Shown here: piece after piece, positions 35,241 through 43,234 of the stretch
How the letters are laid out: each line of letters begins with the position of its first letter
Numbering within the stretch: position 1 is the first letter of the stretch
From: WHSW01 sp963828755
GTDB lineage: Bacteria; Actinomycetota; Thermoleophilia; Solirubrobacterales; 70-9
Assembly (NCBI GenBank): GCA_963828755.1
Contig: CAWHFY010000023.1
Span: 1 to 64,000 of the forward strand
Length of the DNA: 64,000 nt
Direction of reading: 5' to 3'
Translations under genes and position numbers: made by a program
Notes under the pieces: generated by a model
The model's database searches: none
What the model saw: only the letters and a program-made list of their open reading frames with translations
Told to the model about the DNA's origin: nothing

Positions 35241-36242
35241 TCAAAGCCAGCCGCGCTTGCGGAAGTAGGCGACCATCCCGAGCAGCAGCACGACCATCGC
35301 ACCGACGATCACGTAGAAGTCGGTCGGGTCGCCCTCACCGGGGACGCCGACGTTCATGCCCCAGACGCTTGCGATCAGGGTCAGCGGCAGGACAATGACG
35401 CTGATCGAGGTGAGGACGCGGAGGATGTCGTTGACCCGGTGCGAGATGTAGGACTCGTTCGTGTCCTCGAGGCCCTCGATCACCTCCTTGTAGTTCTCGA
35501 GCATGTCCCAGATGCGTTCGTGGGAGTCACCGATGTCGTCGAAGTAGAGCTCGAGCTCGCCGCCCTCGGGAGCGAGGAAGGGCTGCTCGAGCTTCTCGAG
35601 GTCGCGCAGGACGGTGCGCTGGGGACGGATCACCTTGCGGAAGTTGATGATCTCCTGCTTCGCGTTCGAGATGTCGCGGACGATGTCCTCGGAGCGGCCC
35701 TCGAAGATCTCGTCCTCGAGCGCGTCGAGCTTGTTGCCGATCTTGCGCAGCATCGGGAAGCAGTAGTCGAAGGCGTCGTCGATGATCCGGTACAGCAGGT
35801 AGCCGGAGCCGCGCGAGAAGAGCTGCTCGCGCAGCTCCTCCTTCTGACGACAGCGCTCGAACAGATACTCGACCGGTTGCAGCGGGGTGTTCGGGATCGT
35901 GACGAGAAAGTCCCGGCCGACGAAGATGTCGAGCTCGCCGGCGTTGAGGCGCTTGACCGCGCGGTCGAAGACCGGGAAGTGCAAGACGATGAACAGGTAG
36001 TCCGGGTACTCGTCGATCTTCGGCCGCTGGTTGCGTGAGAGCACGTCCTCGAGGTCAAGGGCGTGGAAGTCGAACTGCTCCTCGATCCAGGCGGTCTCGA
36101 GCGGCGTCGGGCGCTGGATATTGACCCAGCGCAGGCCATCGGCCTGGACCGTCTCTACCTGCGGTAGGCGCTCGCCGGGCTCAGGCGGCGCGACGAGCTC
36201 GCCGCGGTTGCGGCGCAGCCTGGGCTTGGGAAGGCTCGGCAT
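35241..36242 (-). CDS. corA: CorA-type magnesium/metal transporter
   Basis: A 333-aa pentameric channel subunit for Mg2+ or related ions. A long cytoplasmic N-domain, rich in acidic helices (residues 1-270), ends in two membrane helices. The signature VWGMNVGVPGEGD (GMN) follows helix 1 (ISVIVLPLTLIASV), and helix 2 (FYVIVGAMVVLLLGMVAYF) leads to a basic tail KRGWL. The start ATG 36242 is the best in-frame choice. An earlier ATG at 36274 is in another frame. Confidence 0.92.
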   Translation of the reverse strand: MPSLPKPRLRRNRGELVAPPEPGERLPQVETVQADGLRWVNIQRPTPLETAWIEEQFDFHALDLEDVLSRNQRPKIDEYPDYLFIVLHFPVFDRAVKRLNAGELDIFVGRDFLVTIPNTPLQPVEYLFERCRQKEELREQLFSRGSGYLLYRIIDDAFDYCFPMLRKIGNKLDALEDEIFEGRSEDIVRDISNAKQEIINFRKVIRPQRTVLRDLEKLEQPFLAPEGGELELYFDDIGDSHERIWDMLENYKEVIEGLEDTNESYISHRVNDILRVLTSISVIVLPLTLIASVWGMNVGVPGEGDPTDFYVIVGAMVVLLLGMVAYFRKRGWL

Positions 36243-36359
36243 CGTTGCTCGTCTCGCTGGTCGGCTTGTTCATCCGGATCTGCGACAAGGGTACGCCACG
36301 CTCACCACGCCCGGCGCAAGGAAGCCTGCGCCTCCGGCGCGACGCTCGGTGCGCGTTGG

Positions 36360-36365
36360 TATAGT
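36360..36365 (+). promoter_or_regulatory. Putative -10 box for the SAM-riboswitch operon
   Basis: TATAGT lies 14 nt before the first base of the riboswitch P1 stem. No convincing -35 box is seen. Confidence 0.45.
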
Positions 36366-36378
36366 CGCGTCCACATAA

Positions 36379-36498
36379 CCACTGCATCCAGAGGGGTGGA
36401 GGGACTGGCCCGATGAAACCCCGGCAACCGCCGAGGATCGAGAGATCCGAGGACAGGTGCCAATTCCAGCAGGCGAAGAGCCTGGGAGATGTGAGTGG
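36379..36498 (+). ncRNA. SAM-I (S-box) riboswitch
   Basis: The conserved core GAGGGACTGGCCCGATGAAA is present, followed by CCCCGGCAACC, GGTGCCAATTCC and a closing GATGTGAGTGG. P1 pairs CCACTGCATC (36379-36388) with the 3' end near 36488-36498. The aptamer binds S-adenosylmethionine and, in this class, normally switches off downstream genes when SAM is plentiful. It precedes a terminator and a ThrC-like gene. Confidence 0.95.
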
Positions 36499-36511
36499 AA
36501 GTCCGATTCCG

Positions 36512-36542
36512 GACCTCTGCTCGCAAAGGCAGAGGTCTTTTT
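36512..36542 (+). terminator. Riboswitch expression-platform terminator
   Basis: A 9-bp stem GACCTCTGC / GCAGAGGTC (36512-36537) with an 8-base loop is followed by TTTTT. It lies between the SAM aptamer and the ThrC-like gene, so binding of SAM should favour termination. An antiterminator using the P1 3' strand is expected. Confidence 0.9.
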
Positions 36543-36573
36543 GTTGGCGAAGGAATCGGAAGGAGTTTCATCG

Positions 36574-37800
36574 ATGGCACCCACAGCGCTCACCTGCAAG
36601 GAGTGCGGGCATGCATATCCGCTCGAGGCGCACTACGTCTGCGAGCAGTGCTTCGGGCCGCTCGAGGTCAGCTACGACTACAGCGACTTCGACGCGGCGG
36701 AGGCGAAGCGCAAGATCCAGGCTGGCCCGGCGGACATCTGGCGCTACGCGGACTTCCTGCCGCTCGCCGAGCGGCCGCGCGACCCGGTGCAGCCCGGCCT
36801 GACGCCGCTGGTCCGCGCCGACCGGCTCGCAGAGCGCCTCGATCTGGGCGAGGTCTGGATCAAGAACGACGCCGCCAACCCGACCCACTCGTTCAAGGAT
36901 CGGGTCGTCGCGGTCGCGCTGGCGAAGGCGCGCGAGCTCGGCTACGAGACTGTCGCCTGCGCCTCGACCGGAAACCTCGCGAATGCCGTCGCCGCCCACG
37001 CGGCCGCCGCCGGACTGGAGTCGTACGTCTTCGTGCCGGCCGACCTGGAGGAGCAGAAGCTGCTTGCGACCGCCGTCTACGGCACTCGGCTGGTCGGGGT
37101 CAAGGGCTCATACGACGACGTGAATCGGCTGTGCACCGAGCTCGCCGAGACGCGCCCATGGGCCTTCGTGAACGTCAACCTGCGGCCGTTCTACGCCGAG
37201 GGGTCCAAGACGATCGCGTTCGAGGTCGTCGAGCAACTCGGCTGGGAGCTGCCCGACCGGGTCGTCTGCCCGATCGCCTCCGGCTCTTTGTTCACCAAGA
37301 TCGCCCGGGGGCTCAGCGAGTGGATCGAACTCGGCATGGTCGAGGGGGAGCTGCCGGCGTTCAGCGGCGCCCAAGCGGCCGGCTGCAATCCGGTGGCCGA
37401 GGCCTACGCCGAGGGCTGGGACGTCTGCAAGCCGCAACGACCGAGCACGATCGCGAAGAGCCTCGCGATCGGCAACCCCGCCGACGGTCCGTACGCCGTC
37501 GATCTGGCGCGCCGCACCGGCGGCTCGGTCGAGGCGGTCACCGACGACGAGATCCGAGCGGGGATCCGGCTGCTGGCCGAGACCACGGGGATCTTCACCG
37601 AGACCGCCGGCGGCGTTACCACGGCGGTGCTGGCGAAGCTGGCCCAGGCTGGCGCGATCGATCCGAGCGAGCGAGTCGTCGCGGTGATCACCGGTGAGGG
37701 TCTGAAGACGCTGGACGCGGTCCGTGAGGGATTCGAGATCACCGAGATCGAGCCGAGCGTCGACTCGTTCGAATCCTCCTGTGAGCCGATTGCCGTCTGA
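36574..37800 (+). CDS. thrC: Threonine-synthase-like PLP enzyme under SAM control
   Basis: A 408-aa fold-type II PLP enzyme. The N-terminal CKEC...CEQC pair forms a small zinc ribbon (residues 6-25). PLP lysine is in NPTHSFKDR, the substrate loop is STGNLANAVAA and the PLP phosphate region is CPIASGSLFTKI. Ordinary actinobacterial ThrC reads NPTGSFKDR and STGNTSAS, so two substrate-facing positions differ. SAM-I control and the adjacent sulfur carrier argue that it makes homocysteine (from O-phosphohomoserine and a protein thiocarboxylate) rather than, or besides, threonine; that is inference. ATG 36574 has AAGGAG 9 nt upstream. Confidence 0.82.
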   Translation: MAPTALTCKECGHAYPLEAHYVCEQCFGPLEVSYDYSDFDAAEAKRKIQAGPADIWRYADFLPLAERPRDPVQPGLTPLVRADRLAERLDLGEVWIKNDAANPTHSFKDRVVAVALAKARELGYETVACASTGNLANAVAAHAAAAGLESYVFVPADLEEQKLLATAVYGTRLVGVKGSYDDVNRLCTELAETRPWAFVNVNLRPFYAEGSKTIAFEVVEQLGWELPDRVVCPIASGSLFTKIARGLSEWIELGMVEGELPAFSGAQAAGCNPVAEAYAEGWDVCKPQRPSTIAKSLAIGNPADGPYAVDLARRTGGSVEAVTDDEIRAGIRLLAETTGIFTETAGGVTTAVLAKLAQAGAIDPSERVVAVITGEGLKTLDAVREGFEITEIEPSVDSFESSCEPIAV

Positions 37801-37819
37801 GGCCGATAACTTTCCGCCG

Positions 37820-38095
37820 ATGGCGATCACGGTCAGGATTCCGGCACAGCTTCGCGTCGCGACCGACGGCGAGGACGAGCTCGAGGTCGACGGAGGCACC
37901 GTCGGGGAGGCGCTCGATGCGGTCTTCGCCGCCCACGCCGACCTGCGCGAGCGGATCACCGAGGACGGGACGCTGCGCCGGTTCGTCAACGTCTACGTCT
38001 CCGGGGAGGACATTCGCTTTCAGGACGGGCTCGAGACCCGGCTTTCGGACGGTGACGAGGTGACGATCCTGCCGGCCGTCGCTGGTGGGTGCTGA
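37820..38095 (+). CDS. MoaD/ThiS-family sulfur carrier protein
   Basis: A 91-aa ubiquitin-fold protein: ITVRIPAQLRVATDGEDELEV, TVGEALDAVFAAHADLRERI, LRRFVNVYVSGEDIRF, DGDEVTILPAVAGGC. The C-terminus has the Gly-Gly used to form a thiocarboxylate but carries one extra Cys. Related carriers (QbsE, HcyS) need a JAMM-type protease to trim extra residues, and no such gene is in view. It starts 19 bp after the ThrC-like gene and is in the same riboswitch unit. The next gene starts inside it. Confidence 0.88.
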   Translation: MAITVRIPAQLRVATDGEDELEVDGGTVGEALDAVFAAHADLRERITEDGTLRRFVNVYVSGEDIRFQDGLETRLSDGDEVTILPAVAGGC

Positions 38096-38837
38096 GCCGG
38101 CGTCCCACGTCCCGGTCGCGATTCTCTGCGGCGGGCGTGGGACCCGCCTCCAGGAGCAGACCCAATCGATCCCGAAAGCGCTCGTTGAGATTGGCGGCCG
38201 GCCGATCCTCTGGCACGTGATCCGGATCTACGCCGCGCAGGGCCATCGCCGATTCGTCCTGCTTACCGGCTATCTCGGCGACCAGATCGAGGCGTTCGCC
38301 GGCGCGGCGACGGATTTGCCGGCCGGGATCGAGCTCGAGTGCGTCGACACCGGCATCGACACGCAGACCGGTGGGCGGGTCGCGGCCGCCGCTGCCCGGC
38401 TCGAAGGCGGGCGCTTCTGCCTCACCTACGCCGACGGCGTGGCCGACATCGACCTCGCCGCGCAGGCGCAGGCGCACGCGGAGCTCGGGGCGACCGCGAC
38501 GATGACGGTCGTGCGGCCGTTCAGCCAGTGGGGGATCGCGCTCGTGGGCGACGATCACCGGGTCGAGGGCTTCCGCGAGAAGCCGCGGCTCGACTATTGG
38601 GTCAACGGCGGATTCTTCGTCTGCGAGCCGGACTTCCTCGAGCGGGTAGGAGCTGACAGCGTGCTCGAGCGTGAGCCGCTGGGATCGCTGGCCGACGAGG
38701 GGCGGCTCGGCGCCTACCGCCACGACGGCTTCTGGGACTGCATGGACACCTACAAGGACGCGGTGACCCTGAACGACCTCTGGGCGTCGGGAGCAGCGCC
38801 CTGGGCGATCTGGGAGCGACAGCGGGCGGAGGCCTAG
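38085..38837 (+). CDS. rfbF: Glucose-1-phosphate cytidylyltransferase-like nucleotidyltransferase
   Basis: A 250-aa sugar nucleotidyltransferase making an activated sugar, probably CDP-glucose. Visible: AILCGGRGTRLQEQTQSIPKAL (pyrophosphorylase motif), ILWHVIRIYAAQGHRRFVLLTGYLG, LTYADGVADID, RPFSQWGIAL, EKPRLDYWVNGGFFV and GFWDCMDTYKD. The WGIA and FWDCMDTYKD blocks favour RfbF over RmlA. GTG 38085 lies inside the sulfur-carrier gene (11-nt overlap), so the sugar genes may be transcribed with the SAM operon. Confidence 0.85.
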   Translation: MGAEPASHVPVAILCGGRGTRLQEQTQSIPKALVEIGGRPILWHVIRIYAAQGHRRFVLLTGYLGDQIEAFAGAATDLPAGIELECVDTGIDTQTGGRVAAAAARLEGGRFCLTYADGVADIDLAAQAQAHAELGATATMTVVRPFSQWGIALVGDDHRVEGFREKPRLDYWVNGGFFVCEPDFLERVGADSVLEREPLGSLADEGRLGAYRHDGFWDCMDTYKDAVTLNDLWASGAAPWAIWERQRAEA

Positions 38838-39809
38838 TGGGTACCGCCCTGGTCACCGGCGCGCGAGGGTTCACCGGCGCCTGGCTGACGAAGGCGCTGC
38901 TCGACCGCGGGCGCGAGGTGGTCCGGCTCGAGCGCCCGGAGAAGCGGAGGCCTACGACCCTCTCGCTGCTCGGGCTCGAGGATCTCGTGCCGCAGATGCG
39001 GGCGGAGCTCGCCGACGGCGAGTCGCTGGTGCGGGCGCTGCGCAAGCACCGGGTGACGGAGGTGTTCCACCTCGGAGCCGAGTCGATCGTCGGCTCGGTC
39101 GCCGAGTCGCCGCTGCCGGCGTTCGAGACGAACGTTCGCGGGACCTGGACGCTGCTCGACGCCTGTCTCGCAGCGGGGGTTGAGAGGGTGGTAGTCGCAT
39201 CCTCGGACAAGGCCTACGGGACCCACGCCGAGCTCCCGTACCGCGAGGAGTTCGCGCTGCAGCCGACGACCGCCTACGAGGCCTCGAAGGCTGCGGCCGA
39301 CATCATCGCCCGTAGCTACGCTCCGGCCTACGGCCTGGCGGTGGCGGTGACCCGGTTCGCGAACACCTACGGCGGCGGCGATCTGCACTTTTCGCGCCTC
39401 GTCCCGGAGGCGGTCTGCGCGGCGATCGACGGGCGGCCGCCGGTCCTGCGCTCCGACGGTTCACCCGAGCGGGACTTCCTCTTCGTCGAGGACGCGGCCG
39501 CCGCCTACATTGCGGTTGCGTGCGCGCTCGACCGCGCCGACGTGCGCGGCGAGGCGTTCAACGCCGGCGGCCGCCGGCCGCACCGGGTCGGCGACGTCGT
39601 CGCGAGGATCGCCGAGATCGCCGGAACCGGCGTCGAGCCCGAGGTGCGCGGCGAGGGCAAGCCGGAGGGCGAGATCGACCGCCAGTTCGTCGACGGAACG
39701 AAGATCCGCGAGCGCTGCGGCTGGATGCCCACGGTCGACCTCGACGAGGGCCTGCGAGCGGACGATCGAGTGGTATCGGGACCATCCGCAGGCGCGTCCC
39801 GGACGGTGA
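38837..39809 (+). CDS. rfbG: NAD-dependent sugar dehydratase, CDP-glucose 4,6-dehydratase-like (frameshifted)
   Basis: Extended SDR: nucleotide loop VTGARGFTGAWLTKALL, VFHLGAESIVG, SSDKAYG, catalytic YEASK and RFANTYGGGDLHFSRLVPEA. The last resembles the GGGDW..RLIPD block of RfbG. With the cytidylyltransferase it would convert glucose 1-phosphate to CDP-4-keto-6-deoxyglucose for surface sugars. The frame is lost at about 39757: GWMPTVDLDEGL continues as TIEWYRDHPQARPGR one base later and stops at 39809. Read straight, it runs to 39823 with an unrelated tail. GTG 38837 overlaps the upstream stop by one base. Confidence 0.82.
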
Positions 39810-39829
39810 GCCCCTCGGACTGAGCGAAG

Positions 39830-39902
39830 CGCGCCCGGCAGGATTCGAACCTGCGACTTCCGCCTCCGGAGGGCGGCGCTCTATCCACTGAGCTACGGGC
39901 GC
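39830..39902 (-). tRNA. tRNA-Arg (anticodon CCG)
   Basis: Read on the minus strand: acceptor GCGCCCG (39902-39896) pairs with CGGGCGC (39837-39831), discriminator G at 39830. The D arm GCTC...GAGC, the anticodon stem CCGCC/GGCGG with loop CTCCGGA (anticodon CCG, reading CGG) and the T arm GCAGG-TTCGAAT-CCTGC are all intact. CCA is not encoded. Confidence 0.96.
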
Positions 39903-39910
39903 TGGGCGAA

Positions 39911-39916
39911 GCAGTG
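39911..39916 (-). promoter_or_regulatory. Putative -10 box for tRNA-Arg
   Basis: TACACT on the minus strand ends 8 nt before the mature tRNA 5' end. The same hexamer precedes rpoZ and the TPR gene. Confidence 0.45.
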
Positions 39917-39973
39917 TAGGGGCCGATCCGGAGCCCTGGGGCGAAGTCGCCGACCTCGCGCCATCACGCCGAT

Positions 39974-40455
39974 ATGAACCCTCGAACCCCTTCCCAGCCG
40001 GGCGCCGGGGAGACTGCGGCGACGGGAAACGCGACCGAGGCGGCTGTCCTGCGGGCGCTGGTCGAGCGAGGATTCGACGTCCTCGTCCCGTTCGGCGGCG
40101 GCCACCCGTACGACCTCGCGATCCACATCGACGGGTCGACCTTCGCCCGGATCCAGTGCAAGACTGCGCGCCAACGCAGCGGCTGCCTGCTCTTCAACAG
40201 TCGGACGACCGACCACGGCAAGGGCAGGCGTCTCTACGACGGGCTGGCCGACGCGTTCGGCGTCTACGCCCCATGGGAAGGCGCAGGTCTACCTCGTCCC
40301 CGTGGGTGAGGTCACGACCTACGTGCTCTCGCTGCGAACCGAGCCGCCGCTGAACAATCAGCGCCGCCGGGTGCGGTTCGCGGCCGACTACCGGATCGAT
40401 CGGTGGTCGGACGCGCGGCCTGCGCGCCCTCGCGCACGCGGTCCCTGCCGGCTAA
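39974..40455 (+). CDS. PD-(D/E)XK endonuclease-like protein (two frame breaks)
   Basis: Resembles the group-I-intron-endonuclease type of PD-(D/E)XK domain: NATEAAVLRALVERGFDVLVPFG (Glu), HPYDLAIHIDG (Asp) and ARIQCKTAR (Gln/Lys). After GLADAFGVYAP the frame shifts by one (about 40275) to HGKAQVYLVPVGEVTTYVLSLRTEPPLNNQ, the expected beta-hairpin. A second shift near 40418 would give a natural stop at 40455. Small proteins of this kind are common and usually not mobile. The gene sits divergently beside tRNA-Arg. Confidence 0.65.
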
Positions 40456-40471
40456 CTTGCCCGCCCGCGAA

Positions 40472-40477
40472 TACCCT
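40472..40477 (+). promoter_or_regulatory. Putative leaderless -10 box for rnz
   Basis: TACCCT lies 6 nt before GTG 40484. It supports the GTG start over the nearby ATG. Confidence 0.4.
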
Positions 40478-40483
40478 GCAGCC

Positions 40484-41458
40484 GTGGACATGGACCTCGT
40501 CTTCCTCGGGACCGGGGGTTCGGTGCCGACCGCGCGGCGCTCGACCGCGTGCCTGCTCGCCCGCGTCGGTGGGGTTCGACTGCTGTTCGACTGCGGCGAG
40601 GGCTCGCAGCGCCAGATGCAGCGGTCGACCGGGCTCGTCCAGGTCGACGACCTCTTCGTCACCCACCTGCACGCCGACCACTACCTCGGCATCCCCGGCC
40701 TGCTGAAGACCTACGACCTCAACGGGCGCGAGCGTCCGTTGCGGGTGATCGGGCCGCCGGGCCTGATCGAGCTGTTCAAGTCGCTGCGGCGGATCTTCGG
40801 CCGGCTCGGCTACGAGGTCGACCTGATCGAGCTCGAGCCGGGCGAGGCGGTGCGCCACGACGGGTTCGAGGTCCGCCCGTTCGCGGTCGAGCACCGGATG
40901 CGCGCGTTCGGCTACGCCCTGGTCGAGGACGAGCGGCCGGGGCGCTTCGACCCCGACGCCGCGACGGCGCTCGGAGTCCGCCCGGGCCCCGACTTCAAGC
41001 GACTGCAGAGCGGCGAGCCCGTGAGCGGCACCGAAGGACCGGTGGCTCCCGAGCAGGTGATGGGGGAGGCGCGCTCGGGGCGCAAGATCGTGATCAGCGG
41101 CGACTCCGCGCCCTGCGAGATGACCCGAGTCGCCGCGCACCAGGCGCAGCTGCTGATCCACGACTCGAGCTTCGCCGACGAGGAGACCGCCCGCGCCGCG
41201 GAGACCGGCCACTCGACCGGGCGCCAGGCCGCGCGGCTGGCCGCCGAGGCCGGCGTCGACATGCTCGCCCTCGTCCACATCTCGTCGCGATATGACGTCC
41301 GCGCGGTGCTCGGCGAGGCGCGCGAGGAGTTCGGCGAGGCGATCGCGCCGCGCGACTTCGACCTCGTCGAGATCCCGTTCCCCGAGCGCGGCACTCCGCG
41401 ACTGATCGAAAACGGAGCTCGGCGCCCGCCCGAGGCGACCGAGGAGCAGCCGGCGTGA
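40484..41458 (+). CDS. rnz: Ribonuclease Z
   Basis: Endonuclease trimming tRNA 3' ends, 324 aa, MBL fold. MDLVFLGTGGSVPTARRST, the zinc motif THLHADHYLGIPGLL, VISGDSAPC and ALVHISSRY are present, with the long exosite arm between. tRNA-Arg nearby lacks encoded CCA, the kind of substrate RNase Z processes. GTG 40484 is favoured over ATG 40490 because TACCCT (40472-40477) lies 6 nt upstream, the leaderless spacing seen elsewhere. The stop overlaps alsD (GTGA). Confidence 0.93.
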   Translation: MDMDLVFLGTGGSVPTARRSTACLLARVGGVRLLFDCGEGSQRQMQRSTGLVQVDDLFVTHLHADHYLGIPGLLKTYDLNGRERPLRVIGPPGLIELFKSLRRIFGRLGYEVDLIELEPGEAVRHDGFEVRPFAVEHRMRAFGYALVEDERPGRFDPDAATALGVRPGPDFKRLQSGEPVSGTEGPVAPEQVMGEARSGRKIVISGDSAPCEMTRVAAHQAQLLIHDSSFADEETARAAETGHSTGRQAARLAAEAGVDMLALVHISSRYDVRAVLGEAREEFGEAIAPRDFDLVEIPFPERGTPRLIENGARRPPEATEEQPA

Positions 41459-42239
41459 CCCTGGATGAGCACCTCGCCCGCCACCTGCACGTCGAGTCGC
41501 TTCGCCACCGCGACCTGCACCCCGAGCACGAGCCCCACGTTCTCTTCCAGGCGTCGACGATCGGTGCGCTGCTCGAGGGCGCCTTCGACGGGGACGTCAC
41601 CTTCGACGAGCTCGCCGAGCACGGCGACCTCGGGCTCGGGACCCTGAACGGGCTCGACGGCGAGATGATCGCCCTCGACGGCGGCTTTTATCGCGCGGAC
41701 GTCGATGGCTATTGCGAGCCGATCGCGCCCGAGGCGCGGACGCCGTTCGCCGCCCTGGCTTGGTTCGAGCCCTCGTTCGAGACCGAGCTGGCGGCCCGAT
41801 GTCCTACGCCGACCTGCTGGCCGACCTCGACCGGGTCGCCGCCGACCCAGAGTCGAGCTGCGCACTGCGAATCGACGGCGAGTTCGAGCGCATCCTCGCC
41901 CGCTCGGTGCCGCGCCAGCTGCCTCCGTACAAGACGCTGACCGAGGTGGTCGCCGACCAGCACGTGTTCGAGCTCACCGAGGTCGAGGGGACGGTGGTCG
42001 GCTTCCGGTTCCCCGACTACGCGCGAGGGCTCGAGGCACAGGGCTATCACCTGCACTTCATCAGCGCCGACCACGAGCGCGGCGGGCACGTGCTGGACTG
42101 CCGGCCGCGCGCGGTCACCGCAGCGATCGACCTCTCGGGCGAGCTGCACGTCGAGCTGCCGCCCGGGGTCGAGCTCGACTCGGCAGAACTCGACGACGAG
42201 ACCGCGGCGGCGCTGGCGCGGGCCGAGGGTGAGCGCTAG
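41455..42239 (+). CDS. alsD: Alpha-acetolactate decarboxylase (frameshifted)
   Basis: Converts acetolactate to acetoin, draining pyruvate or balancing branched-chain amino acid synthesis. LFQASTIGALLEGAFDGDVTFDELAEHGDLGLGT and LDGEMIALDGGFYRADVDG fit the N-half. The frame drops one base near 41795 (a C-run), then continues PMSYADLLADL...GFRFPDYARGLEAQGYHLHFISADHERGGHVLDC with the zinc histidines (HLHF, GGH) intact. GTG 41455 overlaps rnz. No acetolactate synthase is in the window. Confidence 0.88.
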
Positions 42240-43108
42240 CCGAGCGGGGCGACCTGGTCGGCGATCGCGTAGGCAAGCGGCCCGGCTTGATCCTCCTGGA
42301 GGAAGTGCTTGGCCGGCAGCAGGGTCGCATCCTCGACGCGGAGCACCTGCTTGACGCCGTCGAGGTGGTCGAGCCCCAGCGCCGGGTCGCGTTCGCCCCA
42401 GATCACCCGGGCGGGGTAGGGGCGGGCGGCCAGCCCGGTCCGCAGGAACCGATCCTTCTCCTCCGTGAGCTCGAACCCGCGCACGATCCGCAGGAATGCG
42501 CGGCCGCGGTCGAGCCTGGTCAGCAACTCGCGGTAGACGTAGATCTCGGCGGTGGACATCGCGTCGCGGTCGCCGAGTCCCTGGAGGCGGAAGAGGGCCG
42601 CGAACGCCGACCTCGGGGTGCCGTGGAGCCAGAGCGACCCGAGCCCGCGGACGGCGAACGGCCGCATCACCCAGGGCCGGTGAAAGCTCGCCGGGGTCAG
42701 GTCGGTGTTGAGCGCGGTCAGCGAGTGGACTCGGTCGGGGTTGCGGATCGCCCACTCGCACCCGATCGGCCCGCCGATGTCGTGAACGACCAGGTGGCAG
42801 CGGTCGAGGCCGAGCGCGTCGAGCGCCTCGCCGAGCCATCGCGACAGGCCCGACCAGCTGTAGTCGAAGCGCTCCGGGCGGTCGGCGAGCCCGAGCCCGG
42901 GGAAGTCGAGCGCGATCGCGCGCAGGCCCTGGTCGGCGAGCCGCGGGATCACCTTGCGGTACAGAAACGAGCTCGCCGGGATCCCGTGTAGGAGCACGAC
43001 GTTTGGCCCCTCGCCGTGCTCGCGGACGAAGCTGCGCACCCCGCCGGCCTCGAAGCGGCGCCCGGCGGCGCTGTGAGCATCGATCAGCTGTGCGACCTGT
43101 GCGTTCAC
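42236..43108 (-). CDS. Alpha/beta hydrolase, haloalkane dehalogenase-like
   Basis: A 290-aa hydrolase. Oxyanion segment VLLHGIPASSFLYRKVI, nucleophile elbow VVHDIGGPIGCEWA (Asp nucleophile), third acid in WGERDPALG and His in PAKHFLQEDQAG. An Asp nucleophile and the HFLQED ending match haloalkane dehalogenases, with epoxide hydrolase as the alternative. The helical cap lies between residues about 130 and 215. Start GTG 43108; other minus-strand starts are out of frame. It converges on alsD with a 4-bp overlap and is divergent from pyrR. Confidence 0.83.
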   Translation of the reverse strand: MNAQVAQLIDAHSAAGRRFEAGGVRSFVREHGEGPNVVLLHGIPASSFLYRKVIPRLADQGLRAIALDFPGLGLADRPERFDYSWSGLSRWLGEALDALGLDRCHLVVHDIGGPIGCEWAIRNPDRVHSLTALNTDLTPASFHRPWVMRPFAVRGLGSLWLHGTPRSAFAALFRLQGLGDRDAMSTAEIYVYRELLTRLDRGRAFLRIVRGFELTEEKDRFLRTGLAARPYPARVIWGERDPALGLDHLDGVKQVLRVEDATLLPAKHFLQEDQAGPLAYAIADQVAPLG

Positions 43109-43177
43109 ACGCCCATGATTACCGCAAGCTCGGCGAAAACCGGCAGCGCGCTCGTCGGCGGGCGCCTCATCGGGTGC

Positions 43178-43183
43178 TAGGCT
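43178..43183 (+). promoter_or_regulatory. Putative -10 box of the pyr operon
   Basis: TAGGCT preceded by TG at -2 (GTGC-TAGGCT). A transcript starting near 43190 would contain the whole PyrR site. Confidence 0.45.
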
Positions 43184-43194
43184 CGACGCGTCGG

Positions 43195-43229
43195 TTCCTT
43201 TAACCCGGTCCAGAGAGGCCAGGAAGGGG
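43195..43229 (+). promoter_or_regulatory. PyrR-binding RNA hairpin covering the pyrR ribosome site
   Basis: TTCCTTTAACCCGGTCCAGA, then GAGGCCAGGAAGG, contains the CCAGAGAGGC anti-terminator-loop consensus recognised by PyrR, flanked by pairing CCTT/AAGG arms. The 3' arm is the AGGAAGG Shine-Dalgarno sequence of ATG 43235. Binding of PyrR-UMP should therefore block translation directly, the mycobacterial mode, rather than act through a terminator. Confidence 0.82.
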
Positions 43230-43234
43230 CGCGC

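Noticed and set aside
36243..36270. Possible extra heptamer element upstream of corA on the minus strand
   Set aside because: Only about two loosely matching units (AGCGAGA, CGAGCAA) and no four-unit register.
39974..40455. Homing endonuclease or mobile element next to tRNA-Arg
   Set aside because: No intron, inverted repeat or attachment duplication is visible around the intact tRNA.
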